A stretch of 64,000 bases of DNA from assembly GCF_009793355.1 (NCBI RefSeq), contig NZ_WTKP01000008.1:1-64000 (forward strand), given 5' to 3'. The DNA is from Vreelandella zhuhanensis. Its GTDB lineage: Bacteria > Pseudomonadota > Gammaproteobacteria > Pseudomonadales > Halomonadaceae. Every line of letters begins with the position of its first letter. Within the stretch, counting starts at the first letter, position 1. A program made the position numbers and the translations under genes. The notes beneath the pieces were generated by a model that saw only the letters and a program-made list of their open reading frames with translations, was not told where the DNA came from and searched no databases. Positions 1 through 9,038 of this stretch are shown here, piece after piece.

Positions 1-86
1 ATCCCTTGCCGAACTCAGTCGTGAAACCGTTCCGCGCCGATGGTAGTGTGGGGTCTCCCCATGCGAGAGTAGGTCATCGTCAGGCA
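1..86 (+). rRNA. rrf: 5S ribosomal RNA, 3' part
   Basis: The first 86 bases match the 3' two thirds of a gammaproteobacterial 5S rRNA, including the conserved stretch GGTAGTGTGGGGTCTCCCC and the closing GTCAGGCA. The 5' part lies outside the window, so an rRNA operon ends here. The start of the gene is not visible and the exact 3' end is set by analogy with E. coli 5S. Confidence 0.95.
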
Positions 87-94
87 CCTATTCG

Positions 95-137
95 AAAAAA
101 ACGCCCCCACGGCCTTGCCGCGGGGGCGTTTTTTTTG
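95..137 (+). terminator. Rho-independent terminator of the rRNA operon
   Basis: AACGCCCCC-x-CGGC pairs with GCCG-x-GGGGGCGTT around a very small loop and is followed by eight T residues. An A run precedes the left arm, so it could also stop transcripts arriving from the minus-strand side. It lies about 10 bases after the 5S end. Confidence 0.93.
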
Positions 138-235
138 CCTGGAGGTTTTTATTTATAGCCGGTCTCCCGGTCTGTTGCTCATGGCGGGCAGGCCGGGAGG
201 TGTTCGTAGCACGGACGATAAAGAATAAAACTGTA

Positions 236-976
236 TTACCAATCGACCGGCTTACCTTCCCAATCCCAGAATGTACCGGTGTCTTGAGGTGTGCGTTGTG
301 AAATGACTGACAATAAGCGTTCTGCCACGAAATCGGGTGTGAACAGTTTGTGTTCGGGGACGCGAGCTTGAAAGGGCTGGGAAAGAGCGGTGTCAGTCGT
401 GCCGGGATGCAGGCAAAGCACGATGGCCTTCTTGTTAAAGCGCTTCAGCTCTATCGCTGCCGTTTTCATCAGCATGTTGTGCGCGGCCTTGCTTGCACGA
501 TAGGCATACCAGCCGCCCAGCCGGTTATCAGAAATGGATCCCACCCGTGCCGAAAGGCTAGCAAAAATAGCGGGATGGCTGCCTTTAAGGGAGTCCTGCA
601 AAGCGCTAAGAAGCAATGCTGGCGTTATCGCATTGGTATGAAACAAGCCTGACAAGGCTTCCTCATTGAGTTGGCCAAGTTGTTTTTCCGGCTGAATGCC
701 ACCTACTTCATCGTGAAGTATGCCAATGGCATTGAACACCAAATGCAGTGGCTGTTTATTCAAGTGTTCACATAATGCCAAGCGGTCGGCTTCTACCGAA
801 ACATCAAGCTTGAGCCATGTAAGGCGTGGATCGGTAATTGTTGGCGACTGGCGACTGACTGCAATGACTTGGCCCAGGTGCGGGCAATTCAGCAATGCCT
901 TGGTTATGGCAGCGCCGATGCCACCTGAAGCTCCAGTGACCAAGGCAGTAAAATTCTCGGGTAATTGCGTTAGCAT
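236..976 (-). CDS. SDR family NAD(P)-dependent oxidoreductase
   Basis: A 246-residue classical-type short-chain dehydrogenase/reductase. Visible are the N-terminal nucleotide-binding glycine motif TGASGGIG (about residues 14-21), an NAIG segment standing for the NNAG motif, a catalytic serine in SLSARVGS and the YxxxK active site in YRASKAA. The family reduces carbonyls or oxidises alcohols with NAD(P)H; the substrate cannot be read from sequence. It resembles the cytosolic CsgA/C-factor-like SDR group. It stands alone, its 3' end facing the rRNA terminator, and has no operon partner. The ATG at 976 is the natural start because the glycine motif follows at the usual distance. Confidence 0.88.
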   Translation of the reverse strand: MLTQLPENFTALVTGASGGIGAAITKALLNCPHLGQVIAVSRQSPTITDPRLTWLKLDVSVEADRLALCEHLNKQPLHLVFNAIGILHDEVGGIQPEKQLGQLNEEALSGLFHTNAITPALLLSALQDSLKGSHPAIFASLSARVGSISDNRLGGWYAYRASKAAHNMLMKTAAIELKRFNKKAIVLCLHPGTTDTALSQPFQARVPEHKLFTPDFVAERLLSVISQRTPQDTGTFWDWEGKPVDW

Positions 977-1381
977 AGGTAAGCTCTAAAGACTGGTGAG
1001 CAGTCATTCAAGCGTGTTAAGGCGGGAAAGTCGAGGGTCAGGCCGTGGCGCTGATGCGTCTGGGCTGGGAGCTATTTCATCAGCGGGACAAACAATCATC
1101 CGGGACTGACAGCTAACCTGATCTACAAACCCATAGCGGATAATTTGGAATGGCATACCGAAGATCGCCTGTTTACCAAGTGCTGTCTAATTCCCTTCGA
1201 AAAAAACACTCAATTCCTTCATCACCGACTTTCATGATAAAGTTCATGAAAGACAGGTATCTTCGAAACCCGCCCCTAGCAAAGGATAGCGCCGTTCCTG
1301 CTGGCACAGCGTTCAATCGGCATCATGCCGAGTCACAATATTAGATAGCCGCGATTTTCCGGGCTAAGCCTCCCGAGTTGA
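977..1381. other. Gene-poor stretch with a long palindrome
   Basis: I find no convincing gene in these 405 bases. Two short open frames exist (1021-1116 and 1150-1344 on the plus strand) but neither has a ribosome binding site or a recognisable motif. The one structured element is a perfect inverted repeat: CTTTCATGA at 1229-1237 and TCATGAAAG at 1244-1252, six bases apart. It could be an operator. Together with the gene remnant that follows, the stretch looks like the site of an old deletion. Confidence 0.5.
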
Positions 1382-1534
1382 GTATCGATCAGGGCCGTGG
1401 AGGGTGACGATGTCAACCGTCTGCGTGCTGTGGGTTACGCCGATACCCAGCCGATGCATGACAATGCCATGCCTGAAGGTCGCGCGGCCAACCGGCGTGT
1501 CGAGTTGCTATTGCGTCAAGTACTGGGGAGTTGA
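1382..1534 (+). pseudogene. C-terminal remnant of an OmpA/MotB-family protein
   Basis: The frame open from 1382 to the TGA at 1532-1534 encodes about 50 residues. They carry the second half of an OmpA-like peptidoglycan-binding domain: RLRAVGYADTQP, then DNAMPEGRAANRRVEL, the family's RLxAxGYGxxxP and NRRVEI signatures. Nothing upstream in any plus frame continues the domain: the frame is closed by a TGA at 1379-1381 and no signal peptide or first half is seen. It is therefore most likely the tail of a gene whose front was deleted. Its stop overlaps the TTG at 1531 near the next gene, so the intact ancestor was probably in an operon with the phytochrome-like cyclase. Confidence 0.72.
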
Positions 1535-1539
1535 AAACA

Positions 1540-3603
1540 TTGCCTGACAACATCACGCTATTGAAATCCCCACCATGGCTGCAGCCATCTGGTGCCATGC
1601 TGGTGTTGGATGCTAGCTGTCGTCGGGTATGTCAGGTCAGTGCCAATCTGACGGAATTGACCGGGCTTGAGTGGCCGGGCAAAACCGAAGATAGCGTTAC
1701 TACACTTCTCGGTAATCGATTGGCCCGGCACGTGAAAGATGAAATGCGGGACGCGTTGCGTTTGCCTGGGCCGTTGGCATTTTCTTGTCTCGTGCAAGGT
1801 AGAAGCCAACGTTTTCAACTTAATGCCCTGCGCAGTGGCAAGCATGTCCTGGTCGAACTGGAACCGCTCAATACCTCGGATAAACGTCGCCTGTTGGGCA
1901 CGGTCAATGAAAGCCTGGTGCAGCTTGCCGATGCACCTCATCAGGATGCCTTGCTCGATAGTTTGGTCAATGCCATTCGACAACTTACCGGCCATGATCG
2001 CGTGGTGGTGTGCCACTTCGATAGTGACTGGCACGGCCTGATGGTGGCGCAAGCCACCTCCGGGAAATTGCCAGCGTTGCTGGGGCAACGCTTTCCTGCC
2101 AGTGACTTCCCCTTGAGCCTGCGACGCAGTTACGAGCGTACACCCGTACGCGCAATTACTGATGCTCAGGCACCGCCGGTGACCTTGCTTCCACGCACGA
2201 GCGACAACAGCGTCGATGTAACGGTAAGTTTGCTGCGTGCCCCGGCGCCTGAGCGGCAAACGTATCTGGCCCGCATGGGCGTTCGGGGCTCGTTAAGCTT
2301 GGCCATGCAAGGAGATGATGCCGGCTTGTGGGGCTTGGTGATCTGTCATTCGGCCACCCCTCATCAGGTCCCTCCTCCTATACGCGATGCCGTACGCGCC
2401 CTGGTGCAAATGGCTACCCAGCGTCTTCTGCTGTTGCGTGCCCGCCAGGAAGCCCGCTATCTGGAAAGGGTGCAGGATAGTCTGGTATTACCAGCTTCAC
2501 AGGAAGAGCCCTACAGCCCCGCACAATTATTGCAGCAGCAAGCTGCCACTTGGCTGGAACTATTTCGCTCTACCGGAGTGGCTTTGTGTATCAATGGCAA
2601 AGTTATCAGCACCGGTCAGGTGCCCGCCAGTGCCGTCATCGAGCAATTGACCGCACGGCTGGAAACAGCACACGCCCATGCCCGGCCTTGGTGTAGCCGA
2701 AATCTTCGCAGTGATCCCGTCACCAGGACGTTACCCATGGGCCACCATTGTGGTGTCATGGCGATACCGCTGGCCATGAACCCATCCCAGCGCAGCTGGC
2801 TGGTATTTTTTCGCCCTGAGCAGGTGGAAACGCTGTACTGGGCGATGCAGCCTACCGAGGCATCCGGGCAGTTCATGATGTCGACCGATCTGGCGGGCTC
2901 GGCGGCCTGGCGTGAAGAAGTGGTAGGCAAGAGCGAAGCCTGGCAGCATGTTGAGCGGCTGGCTGCCGTAGACTTGGGAGAAGATTTGACCTTGGCTATT
3001 TTCGCTTATGAAATCAATAATTTGAATGCTCATTTGCAGGCTGAGCGGCAGGCCTTGGCGAAAGCCAATCAGCGTTTGGAGCAACTTGCGCACTTTGACC
3101 CCTTGACCCAGGTGTGGAACCGCTACCGTATTGAACAGGCGATCGATGCGCAGTTGGTTGCCGCCCAGCGTTACGGTACGCCGTTTTGCCTGTTGCTGTT
3201 TGATGTGGATAACTTCAAGACCATTAATGACACCTATGGTCATGCCTTGGGCGATGATGTGCTGGTGGCGCTTGCCGCCCTCGTGGAAGGCTCATTGCGG
3301 GGTTGTGACCACTTGGGACGATGGGGAGGCGAGGAATTTATCGTGCTTGCCACTCATTCGGATCTGGAAGCCGCAGTGGGGTTGGCCGAGAGGCTTCGGA
3401 CCTTGATTGCGTCACTGGAGGTGATAGGACTCGAACAATCGATTACGGTCAGTATCGGACTGGCGGACTGGAATGCCGGAGATTCGTGCAAGACGCTGAT
3501 GGGGCGAGCAGATGCCGCTATGTATCGAGCCAAGCATAGCGGACGTAATCGGGTAGAACTTGCTCAGGAAACAGGCCTTGAACCTGGCGACAAGGCACCT
3601 TGA
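1540..3603 (+). CDS. Phytochrome-like PAS-GAF-PHY diguanylate cyclase
   Basis: About 687 residues. An N-terminal PAS_2-like domain (QPSGAMLVLD, near residue 15) is followed by a phytochrome GAF domain (about 130-305, with FPASDFP and the GLWGLVICH strand), a PHY-like region (about 315-500) and a C-terminal GGDEF domain. The latter has an intact GGEEF active site near 596-600 and an RGCD inhibitory site five residues before it, so c-di-GMP synthesis from two GTP with product inhibition is expected. The N-terminal cysteine that binds biliverdin in bacteriophytochromes is absent (Asp at the aligned place), CHH is CHS, and the PHY tongue lacks PRxSF. No heme oxygenase gene is nearby. The in-frame TTG at 1531 touches GGGGAG (1525-1530); the TTG at 1540 is nine bases from it and is preferred. 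The next c-di-GMP gene follows after 44 bases. Confidence 0.85.
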   Translation: MPDNITLLKSPPWLQPSGAMLVLDASCRRVCQVSANLTELTGLEWPGKTEDSVTTLLGNRLARHVKDEMRDALRLPGPLAFSCLVQGRSQRFQLNALRSGKHVLVELEPLNTSDKRRLLGTVNESLVQLADAPHQDALLDSLVNAIRQLTGHDRVVVCHFDSDWHGLMVAQATSGKLPALLGQRFPASDFPLSLRRSYERTPVRAITDAQAPPVTLLPRTSDNSVDVTVSLLRAPAPERQTYLARMGVRGSLSLAMQGDDAGLWGLVICHSATPHQVPPPIRDAVRALVQMATQRLLLLRARQEARYLERVQDSLVLPASQEEPYSPAQLLQQQAATWLELFRSTGVALCINGKVISTGQVPASAVIEQLTARLETAHAHARPWCSRNLRSDPVTRTLPMGHHCGVMAIPLAMNPSQRSWLVFFRPEQVETLYWAMQPTEASGQFMMSTDLAGSAAWREEVVGKSEAWQHVERLAAVDLGEDLTLAIFAYEINNLNAHLQAERQALAKANQRLEQLAHFDPLTQVWNRYRIEQAIDAQLVAAQRYGTPFCLLLFDVDNFKTINDTYGHALGDDVLVALAALVEGSLRGCDHLGRWGGEEFIVLATHSDLEAAVGLAERLRTLIASLEVIGLEQSITVSIGLADWNAGDSCKTLMGRADAAMYRAKHSGRNRVELAQETGLEPGDKAP

Positions 3604-3647
3604 ACGGGAATAGCCGTCTTGTTGGGTGTCGTTAAGGAGAGTAAGGC

Positions 3648-6434
3648 GTGAGTGCAGTAGGTCCGGTACAGTCAATCCCTGCCATGAAGTGGCGAATATC
3701 GCCCTCCCAAGCCGGCTTTACAGGCTTTGTGATTGGCTTGTTACTATTGTGCCTGCTGGGGTGGGAAATGCATAAACACCATGGTCAAGAGCAGCATGGG
3801 GCGCAATCGCGTAGCGTGGCAAGTGCCGACATGGTGGCCCAGTGGGTGGACAGTACCTTGATTGCCTCGGCGCATTCACTGCGAGGAATAAAAGAACTTT
3901 ACGATCTGACCCAGGCGCAACCGGGCAGCATCGATGCCGAAGCCTTGGCGACGCTGCTGGTTCGCCGTCGCGACAGTCTGGAATTCTGGGAGGAAGTCGC
4001 TCTGGTGTCACCCTCCGGACGGATTGTCGCGTCGACGCTCTCCTCGTCGTTGACACGCATCGAACTTGACCAACATGCTTTCTTCACTCCTTTGTTAAGC
4101 CACACTGCTCCCGTATTGGAGGCGGTTTCCGGGTTGTACTCCTCCGAAACCGCTGGAGGGGAGCTGCGCCTATTGCACGCATTACGCCTGGAAAACCCTG
4201 AAGGGGAGCTGCAAGGACTGGCCTTGGCGCGGTTTGCCCCTTCTGTATTTGCCGACATGCTGGAGCGCCTGACATTAAATGAAGGCACCAGCCTGGGATT
4301 GGTGGATACCACCCTTCGAGTGTTAGCACGGCGTGCGGAAGCTGGAATTGCCGCAAGTATGTCGGTGGGAAAAGAAGTACGTACCCCGCAATTACTCGCA
4401 TTTCAGTCGGGAAGTGATATTCGTAGAAGCTGGATCAGAGAGTCGCCAGTGGATGGCGTGCATCGGCTGTACAGCGCGCGTAAGTTGGAAAATGCCCCCT
4501 GGGTAGTGATTGCCGGTACGGATACTACCTTTTATTTGAATGATTGGTGGCGGCGCTTCTGGGCATTGATGGCGGGATGGTTGGCATTAGTGGTGATGGG
4601 GGCGGTGGCAATGCGTCATTACCGTCATCTGTATGCCGCGGAACAGGAGCTGCGCCAACACCGCAACCGCCTGGCCATGGAAATGGAGACCCAGCTCCAG
4701 GCACAGCAAGCCAGTGAGCTGGAAGCTGCCCAGCTGAAGATCGCCGCCATGGCATTTGAAACGCATTTGGGCATGTTCATTTCCGATGCAGAGAACCGTA
4801 TCGTTCAGGTCAATGCCACCTTCACCACGATTACCGGTTACGCCGCCGAGGAAGTGCTTGGATACAACCCTCGATTCTTGAGTTCCGGACGTCACGGTGC
4901 CGCCTTCTATCGCACGTTATGGCAGCGCTTGAAAGCAAAGGATAGTTGGCAAGGCGAAGTATGGAATCGGCGCAAGAACGGTGAAATATATCCCCAATGG
5001 CTGACCATCAGCGTGATGCGTAATGATGCCGGTGCCATTGCCAATTACGTGGCCACGCTGAGCGATATTACCCAGCGCAAGGCCGCCGAAAAAGAAATTC
5101 ATCAGTTGGCGTTTTACGATGCCCTTACCGGCTTGCCCAATCGCCGTCTGCTGATCGACCGTCTGGAGGCCGCGCTCAAGGATACTCAGCGAGACGGGCA
5201 CTACACCGCCGTCATGTTCATCGACCTGGACAATTTCAAGACCATCAACGATAGCCTGGGGCATTATCTGGGCGATGCCTTGCTGCAAGACGTGGCGCGA
5301 CGTCTCGAACAGGTCGTGCGTGACGGCGACACCGTGGCCCGTCTGGGGGGTGATGAATTCGTAGTGATGCTGCATGAGCTGGGAGGTGATCTAGCGCTTG
5401 CGGCACCGCATGCCGAAATTATCGCCAATAAGCTGTTGATGTCGCTGATGGCGCCCTTCGATGTGCAGGAACAAGTGCTGCAAGTGACCGGCAGTATCGG
5501 TATTGCCTTGTTCACCGGTAGTGAGGTTAGCGTCAGTGATATTCTTCAACAGGCGGATCTGGCGATGTATCAAGCCAAGTCCGCCGGGCGTAATGCCTTG
5601 CGCTTTTTTGATACGGCCATGCAGACCGCCGTGGTGGAACGGGCACGGCTGGAGAGCGACCTTCGCCAGGCGTTGGAGAATCAAGAATTCCGCCTGTATT
5701 ATCAGAGTCAGGTGAATGCTCAGGGCGTGGTGGTCGGCGTGGAAGCATTGCTGCGTTGGGAGCATCCGGTTCGCGGCATGGTGTCGCCAGCCGAGTTCAT
5801 TCCACTGGCCGAAGAAAACAATCTGATTAGCCCCATTGGTGCCTGGGTGCTGGAAACCGCCTGCCGGCAATTAGCATTATGGGCACGTTCCTCAGCCACT
5901 GAAGGGTTGAGTATTGCGGTCAATGTTAGCCCCCATCAGTTTCGTCAGGCCTGCTTCGTTGACGAAATACTCGATATTCTCGCGCATACCGGTGCCAACC
6001 CTCGTCGATTGAAGTTGGAAGTGACCGAAAGCTTGTTCATGGCGGAAGGCGATACGGTGCGAGCCCGCATGGAAGCGCTGCGAAGTGAGGGAATCTGCTT
6101 CTCTCTGGATGATTTCGGTACCGGTTATTCCTCGCTGGCTTATCTCAAGCGATTACCTCTGGATCAACTCAAGATCGATCAGTCTTTTGTGCGTGATGTG
6201 CTGGATGATCCCATTGATGAGGCCATCGTGCGTACCGTCATCGCCTTGGCGCAAAGTCTGGAGCTGGAAGTGATCGCCGAAGGGGTAGAGACGCAGGCGC
6301 ATTGCCAATGGCTTTATGAGCATGGCTGCATGGCATATCAAGGCTACCTGTTTTCACGTCCGGTGCCGGTTGGCGCTTTGGTAGTCGAGCGACAAGCAGC
6401 TTGCATGCGCTCAATAGCAGCATCTGCGCCCTGA
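3648..6434 (+). CDS. Membrane dCache-PAS-GGDEF-EAL cyclic-di-GMP protein
   Basis: A 928-residue inner-membrane signalling protein. Transmembrane segments at about 24-40 and 305-322 enclose a roughly 260-residue periplasmic sensor region of the dCache type. A short coiled stretch (325-365), a PAS domain (about 370-475), a GGDEF domain (GGDEF at 567-571, RDGD inhibitory site just before) and an EAL domain (E699-A-L, then DDFGTGYSSL and KIDQSFV) follow. Both catalytic motifs look intact, so it could make or degrade c-di-GMP; in the family one activity usually dominates. The PAS motif GYNPRFLSSG has Pro where LOV domains have the flavin-binding Cys, so it is not a LOV photosensor. GTG start with AAGGAG eight bases upstream. 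Probably co-transcribed with the preceding cyclase. Confidence 0.92.
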   Translation: MSAVGPVQSIPAMKWRISPSQAGFTGFVIGLLLLCLLGWEMHKHHGQEQHGAQSRSVASADMVAQWVDSTLIASAHSLRGIKELYDLTQAQPGSIDAEALATLLVRRRDSLEFWEEVALVSPSGRIVASTLSSSLTRIELDQHAFFTPLLSHTAPVLEAVSGLYSSETAGGELRLLHALRLENPEGELQGLALARFAPSVFADMLERLTLNEGTSLGLVDTTLRVLARRAEAGIAASMSVGKEVRTPQLLAFQSGSDIRRSWIRESPVDGVHRLYSARKLENAPWVVIAGTDTTFYLNDWWRRFWALMAGWLALVVMGAVAMRHYRHLYAAEQELRQHRNRLAMEMETQLQAQQASELEAAQLKIAAMAFETHLGMFISDAENRIVQVNATFTTITGYAAEEVLGYNPRFLSSGRHGAAFYRTLWQRLKAKDSWQGEVWNRRKNGEIYPQWLTISVMRNDAGAIANYVATLSDITQRKAAEKEIHQLAFYDALTGLPNRRLLIDRLEAALKDTQRDGHYTAVMFIDLDNFKTINDSLGHYLGDALLQDVARRLEQVVRDGDTVARLGGDEFVVMLHELGGDLALAAPHAEIIANKLLMSLMAPFDVQEQVLQVTGSIGIALFTGSEVSVSDILQQADLAMYQAKSAGRNALRFFDTAMQTAVVERARLESDLRQALENQEFRLYYQSQVNAQGVVVGVEALLRWEHPVRGMVSPAEFIPLAEENNLISPIGAWVLETACRQLALWARSSATEGLSIAVNVSPHQFRQACFVDEILDILAHTGANPRRLKLEVTESLFMAEGDTVRARMEALRSEGICFSLDDFGTGYSSLAYLKRLPLDQLKIDQSFVRDVLDDPIDEAIVRTVIALAQSLELEVIAEGVETQAHCQWLYEHGCMAYQGYLFSRPVPVGALVVERQAACMRSIAASAP

Positions 6435-6480
6435 AGGCTGAAGGACATGTACCAAGGCGCTTGTTCTCCTTGGTCGAAGC

Positions 6481-6687
6481 CTAGATAAAAAGCGCCCCCT
6501 CGCGCATTTCCTCGATAAGTGACGACAAATCATTTAGATAAAAGTGCGTATAGAAACCCTTGTCTCCGCGCTCGATGATGAACTCCGCCATGCTCTCGTG
6601 GCGGGTGGTATCATCCACGCGTAGGCGCGCCGGCACCAGGTTCACTGCATGGCTTTCGCCCTGTCGCTCATCAAGTTCCACGTGCAT
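6481..6687 (-). CDS. Small hypothetical protein
   Basis: A 68-residue acidic, soluble protein on the minus strand; I do not recognise the family. It has no signal peptide, membrane segment or metal motif. The codon pattern is like that of neighbouring genes, which is the main reason for keeping it. The ATG at 6687 is chosen over a TTG at 6702; neither has a strong ribosome binding site. It converges with the GGDEF-EAL gene and is divergent from nrdJa. A small hairpin (ACCAAGG 6451-6457 with CCTTGGT 6468-6474, no T run) lies between it and the GGDEF-EAL gene. Confidence 0.45.
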   Translation of the reverse strand: MHVELDERQGESHAVNLVPARLRVDDTTRHESMAEFIIERGDKGFYTHFYLNDLSSLIEEMREGALFI

Positions 6688-6792
6688 TTCCAGCCAAGGC
6701 AAGGAAAAAAGCTAAGGTGCTGTTTTCTTTGCGTGTGTCTACATATGGTAGAAGATTATATAAAAAATGGCCCATGTGGTGGAAAGTCAAGT

Positions 6793-6821
6793 CTATACTT
6801 CATCCGTGTAGTCCGTATAAT
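6793..6821 (+). promoter_or_regulatory. Putative promoter of nrdJa-nrdJb
   Basis: A perfect -10 hexamer TATAAT stands at 6816-6821; the -35 region 17 bases upstream (CTATAC at 6793-6798) is weak. It is 51 bases before the nrdJa start. I see no B12 riboswitch and no clear NrdR box pair in the 170-base leader. Confidence 0.5.
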
Positions 6822-6872
6822 CGCCGCATTTCCGGTCACCAATTCTGCCTCGCTGTGAAGGAGTCCCGCGAC

Positions 6873-8984
6873 ATGAGCACCTCTATCAAGGTCAGCAAGA
6901 TCTCTCATGATGTTCCGCTACAAGCGCCGTCACGGGAAATCTGGGATGCCAAGTATCGCCTCAAAGATCGCCATAGCCGACCGGTGGACAAGGATGTCGG
7001 CGGCACCTTCGAGCGGGTAGCGCGTGCCCTTGCCGCGGTGGAAGGTGACAAGGCCGAGGAGTGGTTGCCCAAGTTTCGCTGGGCGCTGGAACAGGGCGCC
7101 ATACCTGCCGGGCGGATTTTATCCAACGCCGGTGCGGAAGACTATAAGCCAACGGTTAGCTTGATCAACTGTACCGTCTCGCGCACCATTCGCGACTCCA
7201 TGCGCGATATCCTGGATAGTGTGGTGGATGCGGGCATGACGCTGAAGTCCGGTGCCGGTATTGGCTATGATTTTTCCACTTTGCGCCACAAGGGCGCCTT
7301 CGTATTTGGCGCCGGCGCCGGTACCAACGGCCCTTTGGCGTTCATGGATATTTACGACAAGATGTGTTTTACCGTGGCTTCTGCCGGTGGACGCCGCGGC
7401 GCCCAGATGGGCACTTTCGATATCGGCCATCCCGATGTGCGTGAGTTCATCCAGGCCAAACGTGAAGCCGGGCGTCTGCGCCAGTTCAACCTCAGCTTGT
7501 TGATCACCGATGAATTCATGGAAGCGGTCAAGAACGATACCGACTGGCCACTGGCGTTCCCGCTGCACCACGGCGAGAAGGATGACGTCAAGGCGGAAGA
7601 CCTGATCTACCGCGACTGGCCGGTCATCGAAGAAGGTTACACGGTAGACGACAAAGGCCGAGTGGCTTGCCGTATCATCGAAGTCATCAAGGCACGGGAA
7701 TTGTGGGATACCATCATGCATTCCACCTACGACTATGCCGAGCCTGGCTTTATCCTGATCGACCAGGTCAATCGCATGAACAACAACTGGTTTTGCGAAG
7801 ATATTCGCGCGACCAATCCTTGCGGCGAGCAACCCCTGCCGCCGGAAGGCGCTTGTCTGCTGGGCTCGGTCAACTTGACCCAGTTCGTTATCGATCCCTT
7901 CGGCAAGAAGCCGCGTTTCGACTGGGACCGCTACCGCAAGGTAGTGGCAATCTTCACCCGTATGCTGGATAACGTGGTGGAAATCGCCGGTCTGCCCTTG
8001 CCCCAGCAGCAGCGTGAAATTGAAGCCAAGCGTCGTCACGGCATGGGTTTTCTGGGCCTGGGATCAACCCTGACCATGCTCAAGATTCCCTACGGTTCGG
8101 CGCAGTCGCTGACCTTTACCGAGGAAGTCAGCCGCAACCTGGCGATTGAAGGCTGGAAGCAGGCGCTGGAACTTTCTCGCGAGAAGGGTATGGCACCGGT
8201 GCTGGAAGAAGAGCACCTCATTACCGCCAAGATGATGCGCGAACGTCCGCAGCTGGCCAAAGACGGGTATGAGATTGGTGACAAGGTGCCGGGACGCATT
8301 CTGCATGCGCGCTACAGCCAGTACATGGCCAAGATCGCCGAGCTCGAGCCGGAATTGGTCGCGGCACTGGCGGAACAGGGTGCTCGATTTACTCACCACA
8401 GTTCAATCGCCCCGACCGGCACCATCAGCCTGTCGATGGGCAACAATGCATCCAACGGTATCGAGCCCTCTTTCTCGCATCGTTATTTCCGCAATATCAT
8501 CCAGTCCGGCAAGAAGACCAAGGAACAAGTCGAAGTCGTGTCGTTCGAGCTGGCCGCCTATCGCCACTTCATTGCCAGCGATGCAGTGGAAAGCGACCTG
8601 CCGGATTATTTCGTCACGGCCGATTCGGTGACACCGGAACAGCATGTGGCGGTACAGGCGGCGTCACAGAACTGGATTGACTCGGCGATTTCCAAGACGG
8701 TCAATGTTCCCACGGATTTTCCTTTCGAGCAGTTCGAGAGCCTTTATCTGCAGGCCTACGAAAGCCGTCTCAAAGGCTGTACCACTTTCCGCTTCAACCC
8801 CGAAGCTTTCCAGGGCGTGCTGGTGCGTGAGGACGATCTCAAGAACACCACCTATGTATTCGAGCTGGAAAACGGTGAAACACTGGAACTTACCGGTGAT
8901 GAAAGCGTGATTTACGATGGCGAGGAGCACAATGCCGCCAATTTGTTCGATGGACTGAAGGAAGGCACCTATGGCAAATGGTGA
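6873..8984 (+). CDS. nrdJa: Class II (adenosylcobalamin) ribonucleotide reductase, catalytic subunit NrdJa
   Basis: A 703-residue catalytic chain that reduces ribonucleotides to deoxyribonucleotides using a thiyl radical generated by adenosylcobalamin. Visible are the redox-pair cysteines (C100 in LINCTVS and about C636 in LKGCTTFRFN) and the active-site NPCGE at 315-319 with the radical cysteine C317. The chain ends soon after, without the C-terminal cysteine pair that re-reduces the active site; that part is on the next gene, as in the Pseudomonas NrdJa/NrdJb arrangement. The frame is open from 6717, but ATG 6873 has AAGGAG at 6858-6863, so I start there. Oxygen-independent, so it can supply dNTPs in low-oxygen or biofilm growth when B12 is available. 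Confidence 0.95.
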   Translation: MSTSIKVSKISHDVPLQAPSREIWDAKYRLKDRHSRPVDKDVGGTFERVARALAAVEGDKAEEWLPKFRWALEQGAIPAGRILSNAGAEDYKPTVSLINCTVSRTIRDSMRDILDSVVDAGMTLKSGAGIGYDFSTLRHKGAFVFGAGAGTNGPLAFMDIYDKMCFTVASAGGRRGAQMGTFDIGHPDVREFIQAKREAGRLRQFNLSLLITDEFMEAVKNDTDWPLAFPLHHGEKDDVKAEDLIYRDWPVIEEGYTVDDKGRVACRIIEVIKARELWDTIMHSTYDYAEPGFILIDQVNRMNNNWFCEDIRATNPCGEQPLPPEGACLLGSVNLTQFVIDPFGKKPRFDWDRYRKVVAIFTRMLDNVVEIAGLPLPQQQREIEAKRRHGMGFLGLGSTLTMLKIPYGSAQSLTFTEEVSRNLAIEGWKQALELSREKGMAPVLEEEHLITAKMMRERPQLAKDGYEIGDKVPGRILHARYSQYMAKIAELEPELVAALAEQGARFTHHSSIAPTGTISLSMGNNASNGIEPSFSHRYFRNIIQSGKKTKEQVEVVSFELAAYRHFIASDAVESDLPDYFVTADSVTPEQHVAVQAASQNWIDSAISKTVNVPTDFPFEQFESLYLQAYESRLKGCTTFRFNPEAFQGVLVREDDLKNTTYVFELENGETLELTGDESVIYDGEEHNAANLFDGLKEGTYGKW

Positions 8985-9038
8985 GGTTTTCCATCAAGCG
9001 CGAAACGCACACATTCTGCTGACCGAAGGGACTGACTG

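Noticed and set aside
1021..1116. 31-codon open stretch that could be another gene tail
   Set aside because: Too short and without a recognisable motif, unlike the OmpA remnant that follows.
1150..1344. Possible 64-residue gene
   Set aside because: No ribosome binding site, low-complexity composition and no family signature; it also spans the palindrome.
3648..6434. LOV photosensor in the PAS domain
   Set aside because: The motif reads NPRFL, with Pro in place of the flavin-binding Cys of NCRFL.
6451..6474. Terminator after the GGDEF-EAL gene
   Set aside because: Seven-base-pair stem with a ten-base loop and no T run; too weak to call.
6703..6872. Cobalamin riboswitch before nrdJa
   Set aside because: The B12-box and the expected multi-stem layout are not seen in the 170-base leader.
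7119..8039. 306-codon open frame antisense to nrdJa
   Set aside because: It mirrors a well-conserved gene in high-GC sequence and has no motif or ribosome binding site. The same holds for the other long antisense frames over rapA, rpoB, rplA and fusA.
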